Assembly (NCBI GenBank): GCA_903813345.2
Contig: CAIIXF020000009.1
Coordinates: 23,897,759-23,961,758, forward strand
DNA: 64,000 bases
Origin: Owenia fusiformis
Taxonomy: Eukaryota; Annelida; Polychaeta; Sabellida; Oweniidae
Direction of reading: 5' to 3'
Shown: one piece after another, positions 13,693-27,200 of the stretch
Layout of the letters: each line of letters starts with the position of its first letter
How positions within the stretch are numbered: the stretch's first letter is position 1
Notes under the pieces: model-generated
What the model was told of the DNA's origin: nothing
Databases searched by the model: none
The model's input: only the letters and a program-made list of their open reading frames with translations
Position numbers and translations under genes: made by a program

Positions 13693-14411
13693 TACTGCCA
13701 TCTATTGGGGATTAAAGAACAAAAAGCTATTATATTGTTCTCTTACCAGATCTTTTTGTTCCATACTGAATTTTACTAACAGTATATTTAATATACTTGT
13801 TAGGCCAGAGTAGGTTTAAAATCAAAGTGATTAATAAGTAATTAAAATTGAGTGATTAATAAATAAATAAAATTCATTTCAAACTGGCTCATCAATCTTC
13901 GTAATATGCAATGCAAACAAAAGTATGCAATGCACTCATTCAATTCAACAACACAAAGGTCACAGACACAGATTCAATTACTTTCCAAATATCCAAACAA
14001 TGCTATAACCTTGAATGCTATATCAAGTCTCTATAAAGATACAATTAAGATCCTAAGATGTGCAACTTAAGCCATGCTGTATGTTGACCTTGGTTGAGTC
14101 ATACTTGAGCAGAATCCAGCAAATTTGATTTGCGTCATCAGTTTATAGATTCTCATAATCTTACGCACAGAGTTGTATCATTAGGTGTATTCTATTGCAT
14201 TGTGTTATAGTTCAGTTTTGTTTTCCGTTATTTTGTTTTTCTTTGCTTTTTGCTGATCAACATCTCCATGGTCTCCCTTACGACTATCTGTAATATGGCA
14301 TTTGTTGAAACATTTTAACATGTTTATGAAAATCGTTTTTGTTCAATTTAGAAATATATATATATCCAGGACATCATATTCATCATGGTAATTAATATTC
14401 ACAATAAATAA

Positions 14412-17400
14412 CTAAAACTGACACATTTTAATTGTGTTTAAATTGGTAAAATTGTAATAAATCATGCAAAGATTTCTAGGTTTACAATATTTGATTAAGT
14501 TCAGCTTTTTACCATTCTTGTTCTTTTTACTTTTCTTCTTTTTGGGTTTATCTTCATCTTCATCATTTTCTTTAGGAACAAAAGTCTCCTTCAAACAATC
14601 TGGAAATAGGGATACAAAGTGTCTTCAACACCAGCTCATTTTTACTTAAGCAGAGAATGGAGAGTGCAATACCAGTTACATTTTTTACCCCAAAACAGAG
14701 TTTCCATTACAATCCTAATTTTATCATCTGAATGATGTGTATTGGACTTTTTGGCATGAAGAAAATGTTGTCAGCAAAGAAATAGTAGTATTCTTACATT
14801 TCTTTTAAAATGTAATATTTATCTCATCTTAACTAGTTGTACCTATACATTTCTATACTATGTTTTCAATATTTATGGACTTTGGGATATGGCTGATACT
14901 TTCCAGTACCTGCGTTATATCCTACAAGGAACCTATCTTCACAGAGATATTTCATGAGAGGCTCATCCTGATGGTGGAAGTACCAGTCTTCTATAGTCTC
15001 TTCTAGCTCCTCAGCTACTGTGAAACACTACAATGGAAAAACATTCTTGATACAATCAAATGCTTTTTGCACACATAACATTATATTACTTAAATGTAGT
15101 ATCAGATTTGGCAAGCAACCTAAACAAAAATTGTTTCAATTTTAAAATATTTTTTGTTCATATCATCCTTGTCACGATCTACTGTATTTTCGAAAAATCC
15201 ACAAAGTGCATACTTTATTTCATGAAAACTAAAGATTTTTACAATAATGTACACATATTATTTCTCTATAAAGCAGTCACATTTATTATTTGGGAGAATT
15301 TAAACATTTTCCCCATGTTTGCACTTTGAATCTTAAACAACTTCACCAATTTATAACATATTGCAGATCTTTTGGGAGATATAATATTTGAGATTATAAG
15401 GAATATATTGTAAGTCAATTGTAGATGTTGCTTGGAATTTTGTAAATCACGACAGATCTCATTCTGTCTTTAAAATCTTGTGGGTATATACCTCTACACC
15501 ACGGCTATCTACTACACATACTATTATGAAATATGTGAAAACTACAACTTGTACATACATGTATTTGAATGTTTTTTGAGGTTATAAATACACAGTATAA
15601 ATCATATCAACTTACATGACGTTGCATAATCGTGACCTCTGCGGATGGGGTATCCCATAGTTCTTCAGGTATACCTAGCTCCACCTTTACACCTTTGTTT
15701 CTGTTAATTTAGAGAAATCATATCTCAAATTATTCAATAAATAATAGGTAATACAATACAATAAATAGTAATAACAGTAATAATACAATATTTATTGTTT
15801 TATTCTTCATTACTGCAAACCAAAATGAAATAAAACTTTGCAACTTTGGGTTGGTTGGATTGAAAAAATAAAAATTGCTCTTCCTACGTCACGCGGTCCT
15901 AACTTTGACCGTTAATTTGAATTTTTGACCTACCAGATGTTTGAAAATCAAGGATTACGAGACTCATACTGCACCGTTTTTTTTCAAACTTGTTCCATTC
16001 AAAGCATAACAAAAATCCCTTTCTGATGGTACATTATTCTCTTAAACAGAGTCCCTACTTCAAGCGGCATTTTGGTCCCCAGCTGGAAGAAGGCCTTCTA
16101 ACAGCTGGGGACCAAAACGCTGCTAGAACGAGGGACTCTTTACAATAAAGTAATGCACCGACAGAAAGGCAAATTTGTATTGCCTTTAATGGTTAACGTA
16201 TAAGTTTGAAGAAAAACGGTTCAGTATGAGACTCGCAATCCTTGATTTATTTCGAGCATCTGGTAGGTCAAAAATTCAAATTAACGGTCGAAGTTATGAC
16301 CGTGTGTACGTAACTTTCAACTTCCAATCATAAGGAGGTCTTTGGCTGGCATAGTAACCTCGTGAATAGGGAAAATACTGAAAAGATTGGGCCTTTTAAA
16401 AGATGGCCTTTAAACAGACATAATACCAATGCATCAGGACAATCTTCAAATAAGATTTCTACTTGGAGAAACTGAAAAATTGTACATACTTTAATCCATG
16501 TAAAGTCTGCATTGTCTCACTCATTCCTTTAGAGTACCTCAGACTGCCCTCTCTCTCAGCATGTACATTGTACTCCAGTATCTTGTTACATATATGGGGC
16601 TCCTGCAAAGCTTCTATCAGCCTCAGCTCTCTGCAAATACATTTGAGCTTCTAATTATTACCATTCAATATGCGATCACTGTGTTAACTTATTTTGATAT
16701 GAGGTGTATTATCCTCAGATCCATATGATAATTCTTTGTAAGAGATCTCTAAGGTTCATATTTGATGAGATCATGTTCTTACAGATCTATATCAGGACAT
16801 TATTTCCACTTCTATTTTGTATTCATATTTACAGAATAGAATGTTGATTTAAATTTCAGAAAGAAGTCATAGTAGAACGCAATCCTCATTCCTCCATAAA
16901 AGCATGAATAGACAAGTTGTGAAATAACATAAAATATCATGATTTTTTCTTTGCAATTAGCTTGCAAGATGATTTTCAATTATGACGGGAAACACAGAAT
17001 TTGAGACTATTAGACTTATTTTATAATTACAATAGGTACAGGACATATGTGCAAAGATAAAATAACAGTAACACAATCAACTCAACTAGCGTTCAAAATC
17101 AGATTTTAATCTGTGAAACTAATAGAATAAATTCTACCTTTATGCTTTTTGCATTGGCAGACTTGTCAATTATGTATTGTTAATATGAATCATCGCCAAT
17201 GATTCATTCATAGTTGAACATAGGTATGTCATGCTGAATTTTAATTACCCTTTATCAACATGAATATAAGCGCAAAATGTTGACCTGGTGAACGAAAAGT
17301 AAAAGCATTTTTAGGGAAAACTGCAAATTACCTACAGCCGGAACCTCTTTAAATTCGCTAAAACACAACTTTTAATAAGAATAATCATATTTCAACAACA

Positions 17401-19250
17401 AGTCAAAACTTGCTGAAAAAAACACTGAATAGAAATTGAGATATTGTCATTGTATTGATATAAACAAATAAAAATAATGGTGCCAAAAGAAGCCTATCAC
17501 ACCCTGACTGATGAAACTTCATCCAGCCACCAAAATCAAAATCAAATAACTTTGTTATTACATAGAACTATTTTATTTAACATTAATCTTCATAAATCGA
17601 TTACTATTTTTGTGTTTTTGTGAAATGTTTACTTTTCATGACAATTGATTTTGGAAATTTATTTTTCTTAAAAATTTGAGAGTATGCTAATGCACATTTG
17701 GCCTGCATGTAACTACTCGTATATGCCACTGATATGGCTGGATCATCGTACATTCACAATAAAATAATGCAGACTTACGCAGTGTTGTACTTAAATCTTT
17801 TCTTTTTCTCCAATCCATGACCAGTTTCTATAACTTCTTTATTCTTCCCTGTCTCATCTAAGCGTAACATCAGTTCAGTAGCCAGATACTTGCAAACTGT
17901 AAAATATCAAAAACCTAGACGTTGTACAATTATGGATTGGGATGTGCATTGCTTCCTGCGAAAGCTATGTGGATTTTGATATAATAGCTTTCCCATGGCG
18001 CACTTGGACAGCTGAATAATAGTGACCTTTGAAACATGAATAATGAGATTCGCGGCTTACTTTTGGTCTCTAACTGTGTCTTACATCAGTATCCTCAATC
18101 CATGCAAGTATTGGAGCGCTAAGATACCTCTTTTTCAATCAAGACTTGTAAATTATTCATCGAGTGAATGTTTTTTCGACCCATTTCCAATATGGCGGTT
18201 TGCTTGAATTTTGAGAATGAGTTAGGTTCGGACAACCTCCGGAGATTTACAAAAATGTACGAGCAGAAAATGCCATATTGGAATTTGGCAGAAAAACATT
18301 CACTCGACTAACAATTACAAGTCTTGATCGAAAAGGAAGTACTTCAGCGCTCCAATACTTGCACAGAAGGATGATAATGATGTATGACATAGTTAGAAAA
18401 CAAAAGTAAGCCAAGGATCAACTTAATTCGTGTTTCAAAGGTCACTATTATTCAGCTGTCCATTTTTCCGTTGGAGAGCCAAGTTTCAGAATCTAACATT
18501 GCTCTCGAAGTGAGTAAGACTAGGCAACTTTTTGACTTGGAGATCTCGACTATGACTTAAGAGGAGTTTGCTGCATCTTGTGTTTAAGGTACAGCTGGAA
18601 AATAACATTTTGGTAAAAAATTGTTATACCTGCACATGTTATTTTCCGCTACAAAATAAAGTATGAAGGCATGTGTCAATTTCCTTGCTTTTTTCAGGAA
18701 AGTATCATTACGTTGTCTGAGTTCAATGGGAACTCCAGGAAATTCTGATATTTCACACTTTCTATTTTTCCAAATTTTCTTTCGAAGTTTCCAGACAACA
18801 CAGGAGCTACCATTGACCTGTTTCCAGGTTTACTAAAAGTAGACAGTGTAATGATACTTTCCTAAAAAAAGCAAGGAAATACACACATGCCTTCATAGTT
18901 AATTTTGTACCAGAAAATAACATGTGCAGGTATGGCAATTTTTTACCAAAATGTTACTTTCCAGCTGAACCTCAACATTTCTTGGCGATCTATAAATAGA
19001 TATGAGGTCATGTCCATGAACGAAGTTTTGGCCCATAAAGGTAAGAAATTTGTGCTTCAGGCTCAACATCTGCGATTTACAAGCGATTGGGTGTGGAATT
19101 TTTAAATAATTTCATGATTTTTTCAATCTTACCTTCACATCTCGAAGGCTGACGTTTTGAAGGGTCTGCTTCTGCTACATCTGTATCTTCTAAACCATGG
19201 ACTTCGATAAATAAGACGCTGATTATCACTGTAACAAGCACCGCATTCAT
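14412..19250 (-). CDS. CNPY3/4: Canopy FGF-signalling regulator homolog (CNPY3/4 type)
   Basis: Minus-strand CDS in six exons: 19250-19133, 17896-17779, 16630-16490, 15700-15616, 15027-14910, 14599-14412 (768 nt, 255 aa). All junctions are GT-AG and in phase. A signal peptide (MNAVLVTVIISVLFIEVHG) is followed by a saposin-like domain with the paired CExC motif, then KYLATEL, a KGMSET motif, a GVKVELGIPEELWD block and EEIEDWYFHHQ-type helix residues. This order is diagnostic of Canopy 3/4. Family members are ER co-chaperones; vertebrate CNPY3 (PRAT4A) works with GRP94 to fold Toll-like receptors. The C-terminus after the last conserved CL is a lysine-rich tail (KPKKKKSKKNKNGKK), also common in CNPY3/4. 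Sub-family (3 versus 4) is not resolved. The gene lies head-to-head with the NWD1-like gene, start codons about 2.0 kb apart. Confidence 0.92.
15165..15440 (-). repeat. Dispersed repeat family, copy B (inverted)
   Basis: Reverse complement of copy A (845-1195), sharing CTCCCAAATAATAA, TTATAAATTGGTGAAGTT and TAAAGTATGCAC. It lies in a Canopy intron between exons 15616-15700 and 14910-15027. Confidence 0.75.
15891..16307. mobile_element. Foldback element in a Canopy intron
   Basis: Long inverted arms: the left has CGGTCCTAACTTTGACCGTT, then TTTTTGACCTACCAGATG, and AATCAAGGATTACGAGACTC. The right arm carries the imperfect inverse to about 16307. The centre has a second stem, CCCCAGCTG...CAGCTGGGG. 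A solo copy of one arm occurs at about 63283-63420, so this is a dispersed family. Confidence 0.85.
18005..18466. mobile_element. Foldback element in Canopy intron 1
   Basis: The left arm begins near GGACAGCTGAATAATAGTGA and the right arm ends with its inverse, CACTATTATTCAGCTGTCC. Matching inner tracts include CAAGTATTGGAGCGCT with AGCGCTCCAATACTTG and ATCAAGACTTGTAA with its inverse. Arms are about 190 bp around a short spacer. Non-coding. Confidence 0.88.
18586..18972. mobile_element. Second foldback element in Canopy intron 1
   Basis: Inverted arms run inward from AAGGTACAGCTGGAAAATAA; the right end is CCAGCTGAACCT. Matching tracts include GGTAAAAAATTG, CCTGCACATGTTATTTTC and GGAAAGTATCATTAC, each with its inverse. 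It lies only about 120 bp from the previous foldback. Confidence 0.88.
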
Positions 19251-19669
19251 TTTGTATATTCAACCGCCAAATGACGGAGAAACTTGGCGAAATTAAACCA
19301 GGAAAAGCCGGCGACCAGGAAAATGTGTTTACTTATACGGAGCCAAGTTTGACACGCCAAATGCAAGTTTATTTCTTCTTTTTATTTGTGCCTATTTGTT
19401 GTTAGTTACACATCTTTGCCATCGGAATTGCAGTCGTCCCTTTCAACTATCAATATTTTCTACTTTGTGGAATTTACTATTTCACAACAGAATGTGACAT
19501 CCATCTGTCAAATAAGACACTTATCATTCTGATTTAGCCTATGTGGCTGCTCAAACAAATGGTGACGTCACTTTTAAGGTACATGTGTACACAGATGATT
19601 GCAAGAGTGCTGGGCCGACAATTTACGGCAGGCAGGGGGTCTTGGCCCCGGGTCTTGGCTTTTGACGGG

Positions 19670-20275
19670 CTCGATTCACGTATATAATTTAAATCAATTA
19701 TAATTTAATTCACTATGCAGATATAAGTAAACCATGGTAAAACAAAAGGATAAATGGACAGTCTTGACTTCAAAGTAAAGCAAATGGATAGTTATAATTG
19801 AAGTTTACGTAAACAAATGGACAGTCTATATATTGTAACATGCATGGGCTGATGATTCATGTGAAATATTGAAGTGTAGGAGGGCAGTCTATACTCACGT
19901 ATGTAAACTGAAGTAGGCTATACGTGAAACAAATGGACACATATAATTGAAGTGTACGTAATAGTCTGCATTTAGTTTGTCGATTCACGTATACAATTGA
20001 AGTATACGTAAAACAAACGGACAGTCTGTAAGCTTACTATTCATGTGTATAATTGTACGTAAACAACTGGACAGTCTTTATTCATATGTACTAGTAATTG
20101 AAGTGTACGTAAAACAAATGAACAGTCTGTATATACTCTAGTTATTGAATAATATAAGTAAATCACTACTTTATTCAAGTTTATAATTAATGTGTACGTA
20201 CAAATTGACAGTCTGTATTCAACGTACAATTGAAGAGTATGTAAAGCAATTTGACAGTCTGTATTCACGTATATG
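19670..20275. repeat. Degenerate tandem repeat (about 45-60-bp unit)
   Basis: Around a dozen imperfect repeats of a unit with three landmarks: TTCACGTATA, AATTGAAGTGTACGTAA and CAAATGGACAGTCTGTA. Spacing varies, so it is an old, eroded satellite. It occupies the gap between the divergent Canopy and NWD1-like genes. Confidence 0.85.
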
Positions 20276-20387
20276 ACGGCATATAGAAATCGGCAACTCC
20301 ACGGAGTAGCGAATCCCAAAGAATAAGATATCAATTACCAAAATACTCATTACTTTGGTTAAAAAAGTAGTTGTTTTTATGTTAAAA

Positions 20388-20522
20388 TAACAAATTGATT
20401 TTGTTTTGCAATATTTCGATTTATTCTGTAAATCTTTTTCAACCAACTCATGTTAAAATGGAGTTGCTTGAAAAAGATTTACAGAATAAATCGAAATATT
20501 GCAAAACAAAACCAATTTGTTA
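20388..20522. mobile_element. Hairpin with about 54-bp near-perfect arms
   Basis: The left arm runs from about 20388 to 20442 and the right arm from about 20467 to 20522. They match almost perfectly, for example GCAATATTTCGATTTATTCT and its inverse. Outer ACTTTGGTTAAAAA copies on both sides are in direct orientation, so the insertion may have captured or duplicated them. A MITE-like foldback is likely. Confidence 0.8.
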
Positions 20523-20529
20523 CTTTGGT

Positions 20530-21276
20530 TAAAAATGAAAAATTTAGATTTTAGCCTTGCGAATTCCTGCAAGGCAGACATTTTGAAATGTCTGAGGCAC
20601 ACACTGAAAAACAGTACTAATCTAATCTAAAATGTATTCAATTTGAGTATATAAATATTATTGCGAAATCCCAAATTAGGTGGCACTTTTAAATTTTACG
20701 AGGCCCAGTCAGGAAAAAAGATACAATATTCTGATTTGCAATCTACTCAAAATTGCCTTTCATTTGAGTATAATAAAGCTATACTTCAGAAACAGCTCAA
20801 AATTAACGCAAATTCCTGCTTTCCCGACCTCCCATACACTGCTAGGTAGCCATTTTAATTTTTCTGAGGCACATATCAGAAAAACAATACCGTAATATTA
20901 ATCTACTCGTACGCAGAACAACAGGATTCATAATTATTCAAAGTTCATCCCGAGTTTATTACTGGCTTTACAGTACCTGAGTAATAGTAACGATATTCAT
21001 TTGATTAATATAATACTATACTATTGAAAATAGACTTTCTATAACAGTCTTGCTACAGAAGAGTACTCAGAAGCCGTGTAGTAGTTGATTTGTTAGTTAC
21101 AAAGGGATGTACAAATCAACATTAATTTGCAGTGCAGCGACAGCTACCACAATATACAGATTTTCCAATCAATTGTCATATCTGCCATGAAAAGTCACGA
21201 TGCAGTTGGGGATACAGTCTGGATAATAGCAGGTTATATATAGTGTTTAAGCATAAAATAATTTCCTTCCGAGGTG
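20530..21276. other. Upstream region of the NWD1-like gene
   Basis: No gene seen. It contains degenerate copies of an element also seen at 20279 and 45655 (landmark TCGGCAACTC) and two short TCTGAGGCACA-type repeats near 20590 and 20865. The promoter of the NWD1-like gene should lie here, but I could not identify a core motif with confidence. Confidence 0.4.
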
Positions 21277-24200
21277 ATGTCGAAACTGCGCCTAGGATCA
21301 AGCAAGAGCGGAAAAGTGCATGAAAAGCCAGGGAACAGGGCCGATCCGTGGAGTGGCGTCCTGTCTGGTCAAAGCAGTGGAGATCTACCGCCTCTCCCTA
21401 TCAATAATGTCAGGATATATTTAGCTGCCACAGGTAAGACACGTTATTGTCAACATGTTGGGTGTAGTCATTGGAATATTCAATCTGGATCATGTTGCAT
21501 TTTCAAGCTAATGTTTAGCGTCATGCTCTGGAAGCAATTCGTAATTAGGGAGGTTAGATACACGTTTTTTTTTAAAAACTTGTACGTGAACGTGTAGAAT
21601 TATGGTCCTCTATGGATGATTTGTAGTGTTTACTTGGCCGATTGAGTATAAAGGTATCTACGTAAAATAATTGTAATTAGGTCCCTGGAAAAGTGAATTG
21701 AGAGCGGACAGGGTAATCCACGGGGGGTCCAAATAGTACACGCTCGCACACAGGTTCTCTTAAAAAACGTGTAACTTAACCTCCCTATTGATATATTAGT
21801 TTTGCGTACGTAACTTTATATTTGCCGAAATTGTCCTCTATAAAACGTATGAAGCATCCTCTGAACGAAATTGCGACCAGAGTCGGATAAAACAATATTC
21901 TGTTTTGGTATGTTTAAAAACAACGATAGCCTACATAGGTTAAATCTCTATCTTGTTCACCATGCAGATATTCCTGTTAATACCATGGTAATACAATATA
22001 TACAATATTACTAATACATCAGCTATAATGTTTGTGACATGTGTTTAATGGGATATACCCGTATTGATCGTGGTTTCCTATATCCATGCCTTGCAAAGAT
22101 GCAAAATTACGGTTACACGATCCGGATGCTCATTACATAGTTTATGATCACCCTATATAAATAAACAGATTTACGTACATTTATATCATCTTGATCGCCG
22201 TGAGCTTGTTTTTCGACAACGTGACATTCATTCTTAACCAAATGTCTGCTGAAATGATAGAGACTTTAAGCTTGCATATAAAATCGAAACGGCAACCTAT
22301 ACGTGTAAATCGCCCATTTACAAATGCATGTAGTTTTCTCAATCGTTCAGTTACAGTGTCTACTTAGAATATTCCGCAGCGTGTAATATGCCATTGACAG
22401 TTCTATTCAGCTACATATTTTGAACAAGCTCGTTTCGTAAGATTTGGAGCTATGAATGACATACAGTATATCATTTTCTTCAGAAAGCATTATACTGTGC
22501 ATCAAAATCAAAATTGCCAGCATAGTATTCAATAGACATGAGAATAATGATGGTTTATATCGTTATGACAGCTAAATGCTGTTACAGCTGTTCAGCCTAG
22601 CGCAATGGAATTTATTCAAGCTGAAATTGTTGATCATTTGCAATAAAAATAAGTGATATTGATTTTATTTCAATCTACCTGGTATACAACAGTATAATGT
22701 ATAATCATACACTGTTATCAACCCCGTAGCCAGGATTTACCTTTGGGTGGTTTTACCACGGGATAGTTTTTGCCAAGGGGGGAGCTTTTTGACTGTTTTT
22801 GGCAAATACATCATGCGAAAAGTGCTCAGAATGGTGAAAAACTGCATGATTTTGAAATAATTTCTGGCCAGGGAGGGTGGCTGCTCCCCCTGGCTACGGG
22901 CCTGGTTTTGAATCACTTAAGGGTGAGGGATCAAACCCATAGATTACAGCACATACGATCTATATTTGAAGAGTTACCATTGGTTTATCCTTCGTGCTAT
23001 GTAAATATAATGAAGTATTGCCTTAGAAGTGGGTAATATTTAAACTAACGTTAGGTTGATAAAGCACTCAGCGTTGCATCTCTTCTGATTGATTGGAAAA
23101 ACGTACCCTATGTAAATGCAGAGATTGCTTGGAGTGGTCCTAACATCATACCTGGTACATTCATGTATGATACCTTAGCAATATGAAACACTGAAGGTGA
23201 TAACCTTCAACCGTGTCTACAAGTTATTACTTTGTCCTAATGGACTTATCGTAACAGCAAGTTATGTATACGAGGTGGGGCAGAAAATTAAATACTCACA
23301 TTAGACCTGGGGGTTGATCGATGTCAAATAAGGAAAATAATATTTCTTGCATATTTGGCAGAGTATGCACCTCTAGAATTAGTGAGAATTGCAGCAGGTG
23401 GAGCTTTTTGGGCGTTATCACATTCTCTTCAAAATTGTCGTTTAAGATGCTTGTTACTTATTTCAAAATGGGATTGACACCATACATAATTCTAGTTGTA
23501 ATGTACAGGGTGGTACAATATTATCTCATAACGCCGGTAAAAAGTGAGATCTAGCTTGTTGCAAGGGTTCACATTTTTGGACCACCCTGTAACCTGTATA
23601 TATTTCACATAAATATCAATACAAAGAAACCGTACAACTGTATATGTATTTAAGGATTCAGCGAGGAAAAACAAAAAATCTGGGAGGACACACTGCCGGA
23701 AGTCCAAGACCATTTCCTGCAACAAGGAGTGAATATAATCCTTATTGATCCCAATTGTGACCCAACCAATGACCATACTGTCGATGCAATCGCTCTTGAA
23801 AGACACGTGGCGGAGCTTCGAGTGCCAGAGACAGTAAACACCACTGCTACTGTAGTTTTGGTATGCTTGCATTTCAAATACACTTATAATTCCATATTGA
23901 CCATCTTGTTACGGTAATTTTCATTAGGTATATTTACTGTCACAGGACTGTGACTTTTTCCTTGAATCATTTTTTTCAATCACTATAAACTCATCTCTAT
24001 TGCTTAATTAAGTAAATCTTTTTCAAATAAGGGGTAGATAAAGCAGACTAATTATAAAATGATATAATGCACCAAAAATAGTAAACTGTAAACACCTATG
24101 TGTGTCAGCTAGCAAAATTCATGACGTCCTTTTATGATAAAAGTCACATTATAATTTATGATTTTGTAGTCGGGCTGTGATTTGTTCTGGGTTTGAGATC

Positions 24201-27200
24201 GTTTAAATTACCGCCTGGACCTTGGTGGATTTACACTTACACGCCCACCATGCAGGGTCCGATTTTCTTAAATTTTCGGTGGCATTATACTCGGTGGGGA
24301 TATCAACGTATCGCATTTCCGACATTTGAAAAGGTCATTTATCCTAAACAGTCCTGAAGTAAGATTTAAATTAGGATTTCAGATTCGGATTTCTGTGAAA
24401 ATTTTCATTGATTTGATACCAATATCATTGAACTTAGAGAAGTTTTTTGTTGACCTACTTTCTGGACACGGATCTCAAAACTGTGTCAAAATACCTTCTG
24501 ACGGCAAAAAGCTAACACTATATCCAATAATTGGCTACATGTTTGCTAAATTCTAAAGAAAACTACCGAGATGTTGTCAATGATAGCAACAATAAGGAAA
24601 ACAGGTTTGATCTTGGCAATTGAGTGTCCAACTGTTGAATTAAGTTAGCATAAGATATCCTCTTCTTCTGTAGGCTATCAGTAATTTCGTTTGAATCGAA
24701 TCTGTATCTGGTATTTTCGATTCAAATTTACCATCGTTTAGATACCCCAAACGTTGAATTATTTGTTTTTTGCTGTTGCTGATAATTAATTATAGCCCTA
24801 CAGGGTGTGGTGGGTAGTGGAAATCCATCTAGGGCCAGGCGGCAAATTAAACAATCCCTCTGGGTTTACACTTGTCTTGCTCAAAGACTGTGTACACTGT
24901 GTTGATCCGGGGGGGGGGGGTCAAGGGTCTTAAGCATTACACATTATCCACCGTCCAAGATTGAGAGATTTCCGTTAATTCGACGGGTTCGGGGATAAAG
25001 CTTGCCTTCCCGTGGAATTCTGTTCAAAATAATTCTAACTATTGACCAGCGGCTTTAAGATTGTATTTTTGTCATCTTTGTCAAATCAGCTTTATCCCCT
25101 AATGCCAATGTCATCTTATGATGCTCATGTCCAATTTGAGCTTTCCCACTAGACCAAACTAAAACAAAACCATATATTTAAAGGGACTGGTGGGAAACAA
25201 ATATGGTCAAGTTCCGTTGCCAACAAATCTAGAAGAGGACGAATTAGCGCAGATTAAACGAGTAACATTAGATGCTGGAAAAGGTATGTATCTTCGATTT
25301 GGTAATTTTACAAATACAGGATTGAAAGATCTTATGAGGGAGAACGGTTCATTAAAAGTGTCTGTGTAAAAAGCGTTCATTACTTATTGATCACCCCTCG
25401 TAGATGTAATAATTAATGGTAGGTGAACTAATATTGACACATGCCATAAAATGACTATAGTAGAATGCACACGCCGCTACCTAGGATGAAGTCTACATCC
25501 TAGACGGTACGTAATCAGTGTCCAGCATTGTTCATCGGTGTCCGTTTCGTACGAAGCTTTTACGCTGAGTTCATTGACCCACTGATGAATCACACAAGGG
25601 AGCTTATAATTAGAGACAACAAACGTAATTTCTAGTTAATCGATGCAAATCAAACATTTCATTCTCTTCACAAATAAAAATTTTAAAAAAACTGTCAAAA
25701 TAAATGTGTGTACGAGAAGATAGGTTTTGCGCTCTATTTTACATGTCTCTGCTTCAAATAATATTGACCCCTGGAGATCTAGACATAAAACTACGTTTGC
25801 TGATTTGGACAGTGCAGTCAGTACAGTCATCTTGGATCACCAAGATATAGAGTTTTCATACATTGATTGAAAATCAAACTTGAAAACGAGTATCCAGTGC
25901 AGGTGGTCATCACAAAACGTTCATTGTTGAGAAGAAATGACTTGTAAATATGCAATTTTATTTATTTGGTCAAGGTTGAATGCCAAACAAAAATCAAAGC
26001 AGTCAATGAGAGACTAAAACGTCAACGTTAGAACACCAACAAATGGCACTGATACGGCAGATATTAAAACAAATGGTTTGGAAAAGAAATATCATTGATC
26101 CTCAGCTAATTAAGACGGAGAAATATAACTTAACTGTCAACTTAACCAGCTTCAATAAAAAAACATACGTCTCTATTGATAATTAGCCAGGAAATCTATT
26201 TGTAGCGTCTATTGTTCATAAGTACAGAATTTCAAATAGAAATCCACTATCTTCACAAAAGGAACTCTATTTGCACTTCTTGATTAAACAGTACAGCTAT
26301 TATCTAAATCAATGACGCATTATCTTATATATATTTATATCCGACGTGCGTTATGGTGTTTACAATAAGTAAATGTTAGTGCTAATGTAATCTCATAAAG
26401 CCATATTGTTACTGCATAACAGTATGTAGTATATAACGGACGGCAGTATCCCCCATCTTGGATTTCCAAGGTATGATATGTTGATTGAAAATCAAACTGG
26501 GAAACGAGTATGAGTATCCCCGCCTTCAAAATCAAATTACTAGTGTCCTGAGAATTTTTTTCGAAATACCAAGGTAACAGCAAAAAACCTAATTTGTCCT
26601 CCATCAAATTGTACCTACAGGAAAGTCATTATGTAACTACGACCATTATGAGAGGTGGTAAAATTAGCGCTGTGCCAAGTTATCTTCTACCCTTTGCATT
26701 CGTTCGACTTTGCTTCTCAACCCCCATACTTACTATTGAAAACGGATGCCAGCAATCTCTTCCACATGAATATACTTGTTGAGACTCAATCAACTTGAGT
26801 TCTGAGAAAATGAGGATTTCAACAAGGGTGTGTTGACTTAAACGGGGGATACAATTGACTTCAAGTCTGCATATCATCATGTAGAAGTTTCATTGCTGTT
26901 CAGGAGGCTCTTTTTCCCGAGAGGGGGGTAGCAATAAAAAGTTATGGAAAATTGTGCAAAATGGTGAAGAACATGGAACAAAGTTTGAATTTGGACGTTA
27001 GTAGTGTTTTGAACATCAAAAAAGCATTTGCTTTGTCAATCTACTTAAATGCTAAATTGGCACAGTGCTGATTTTACCACCTTTCAAAAAGGTCATGATT
27101 GCTCAGTTATCCATGACAGTTACTAATGATCTATGTACCATTTGATGGAGGATGTTGGGTATACTTTTTGTGATCTATTGTTATGTATATCTATTGTCTA

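Larger units (their letters stand above)
12136..14411. other. Intergenic stretch with small inverted-repeat elements
   Basis: No gene is supported. It contains TIR-bounded elements (12802-12987, 13191-13287, about 13324-13416), a two-copy tandem duplication (13492-13692) and AT-rich DNA leading to the 3-prime end of the minus-strand Canopy gene. Confidence 0.6.

Noticed and set aside
22770-23036. 88-aa plus-strand ORF
   Set aside because: It lies on the TIR element at 22723-22903 and runs off its end. No coding evidence.
23492-23872. 126-aa minus-strand ORF
   Set aside because: Antisense shadow of NWD1-like exon 2 (23655-23860) plus the adjacent MITE.
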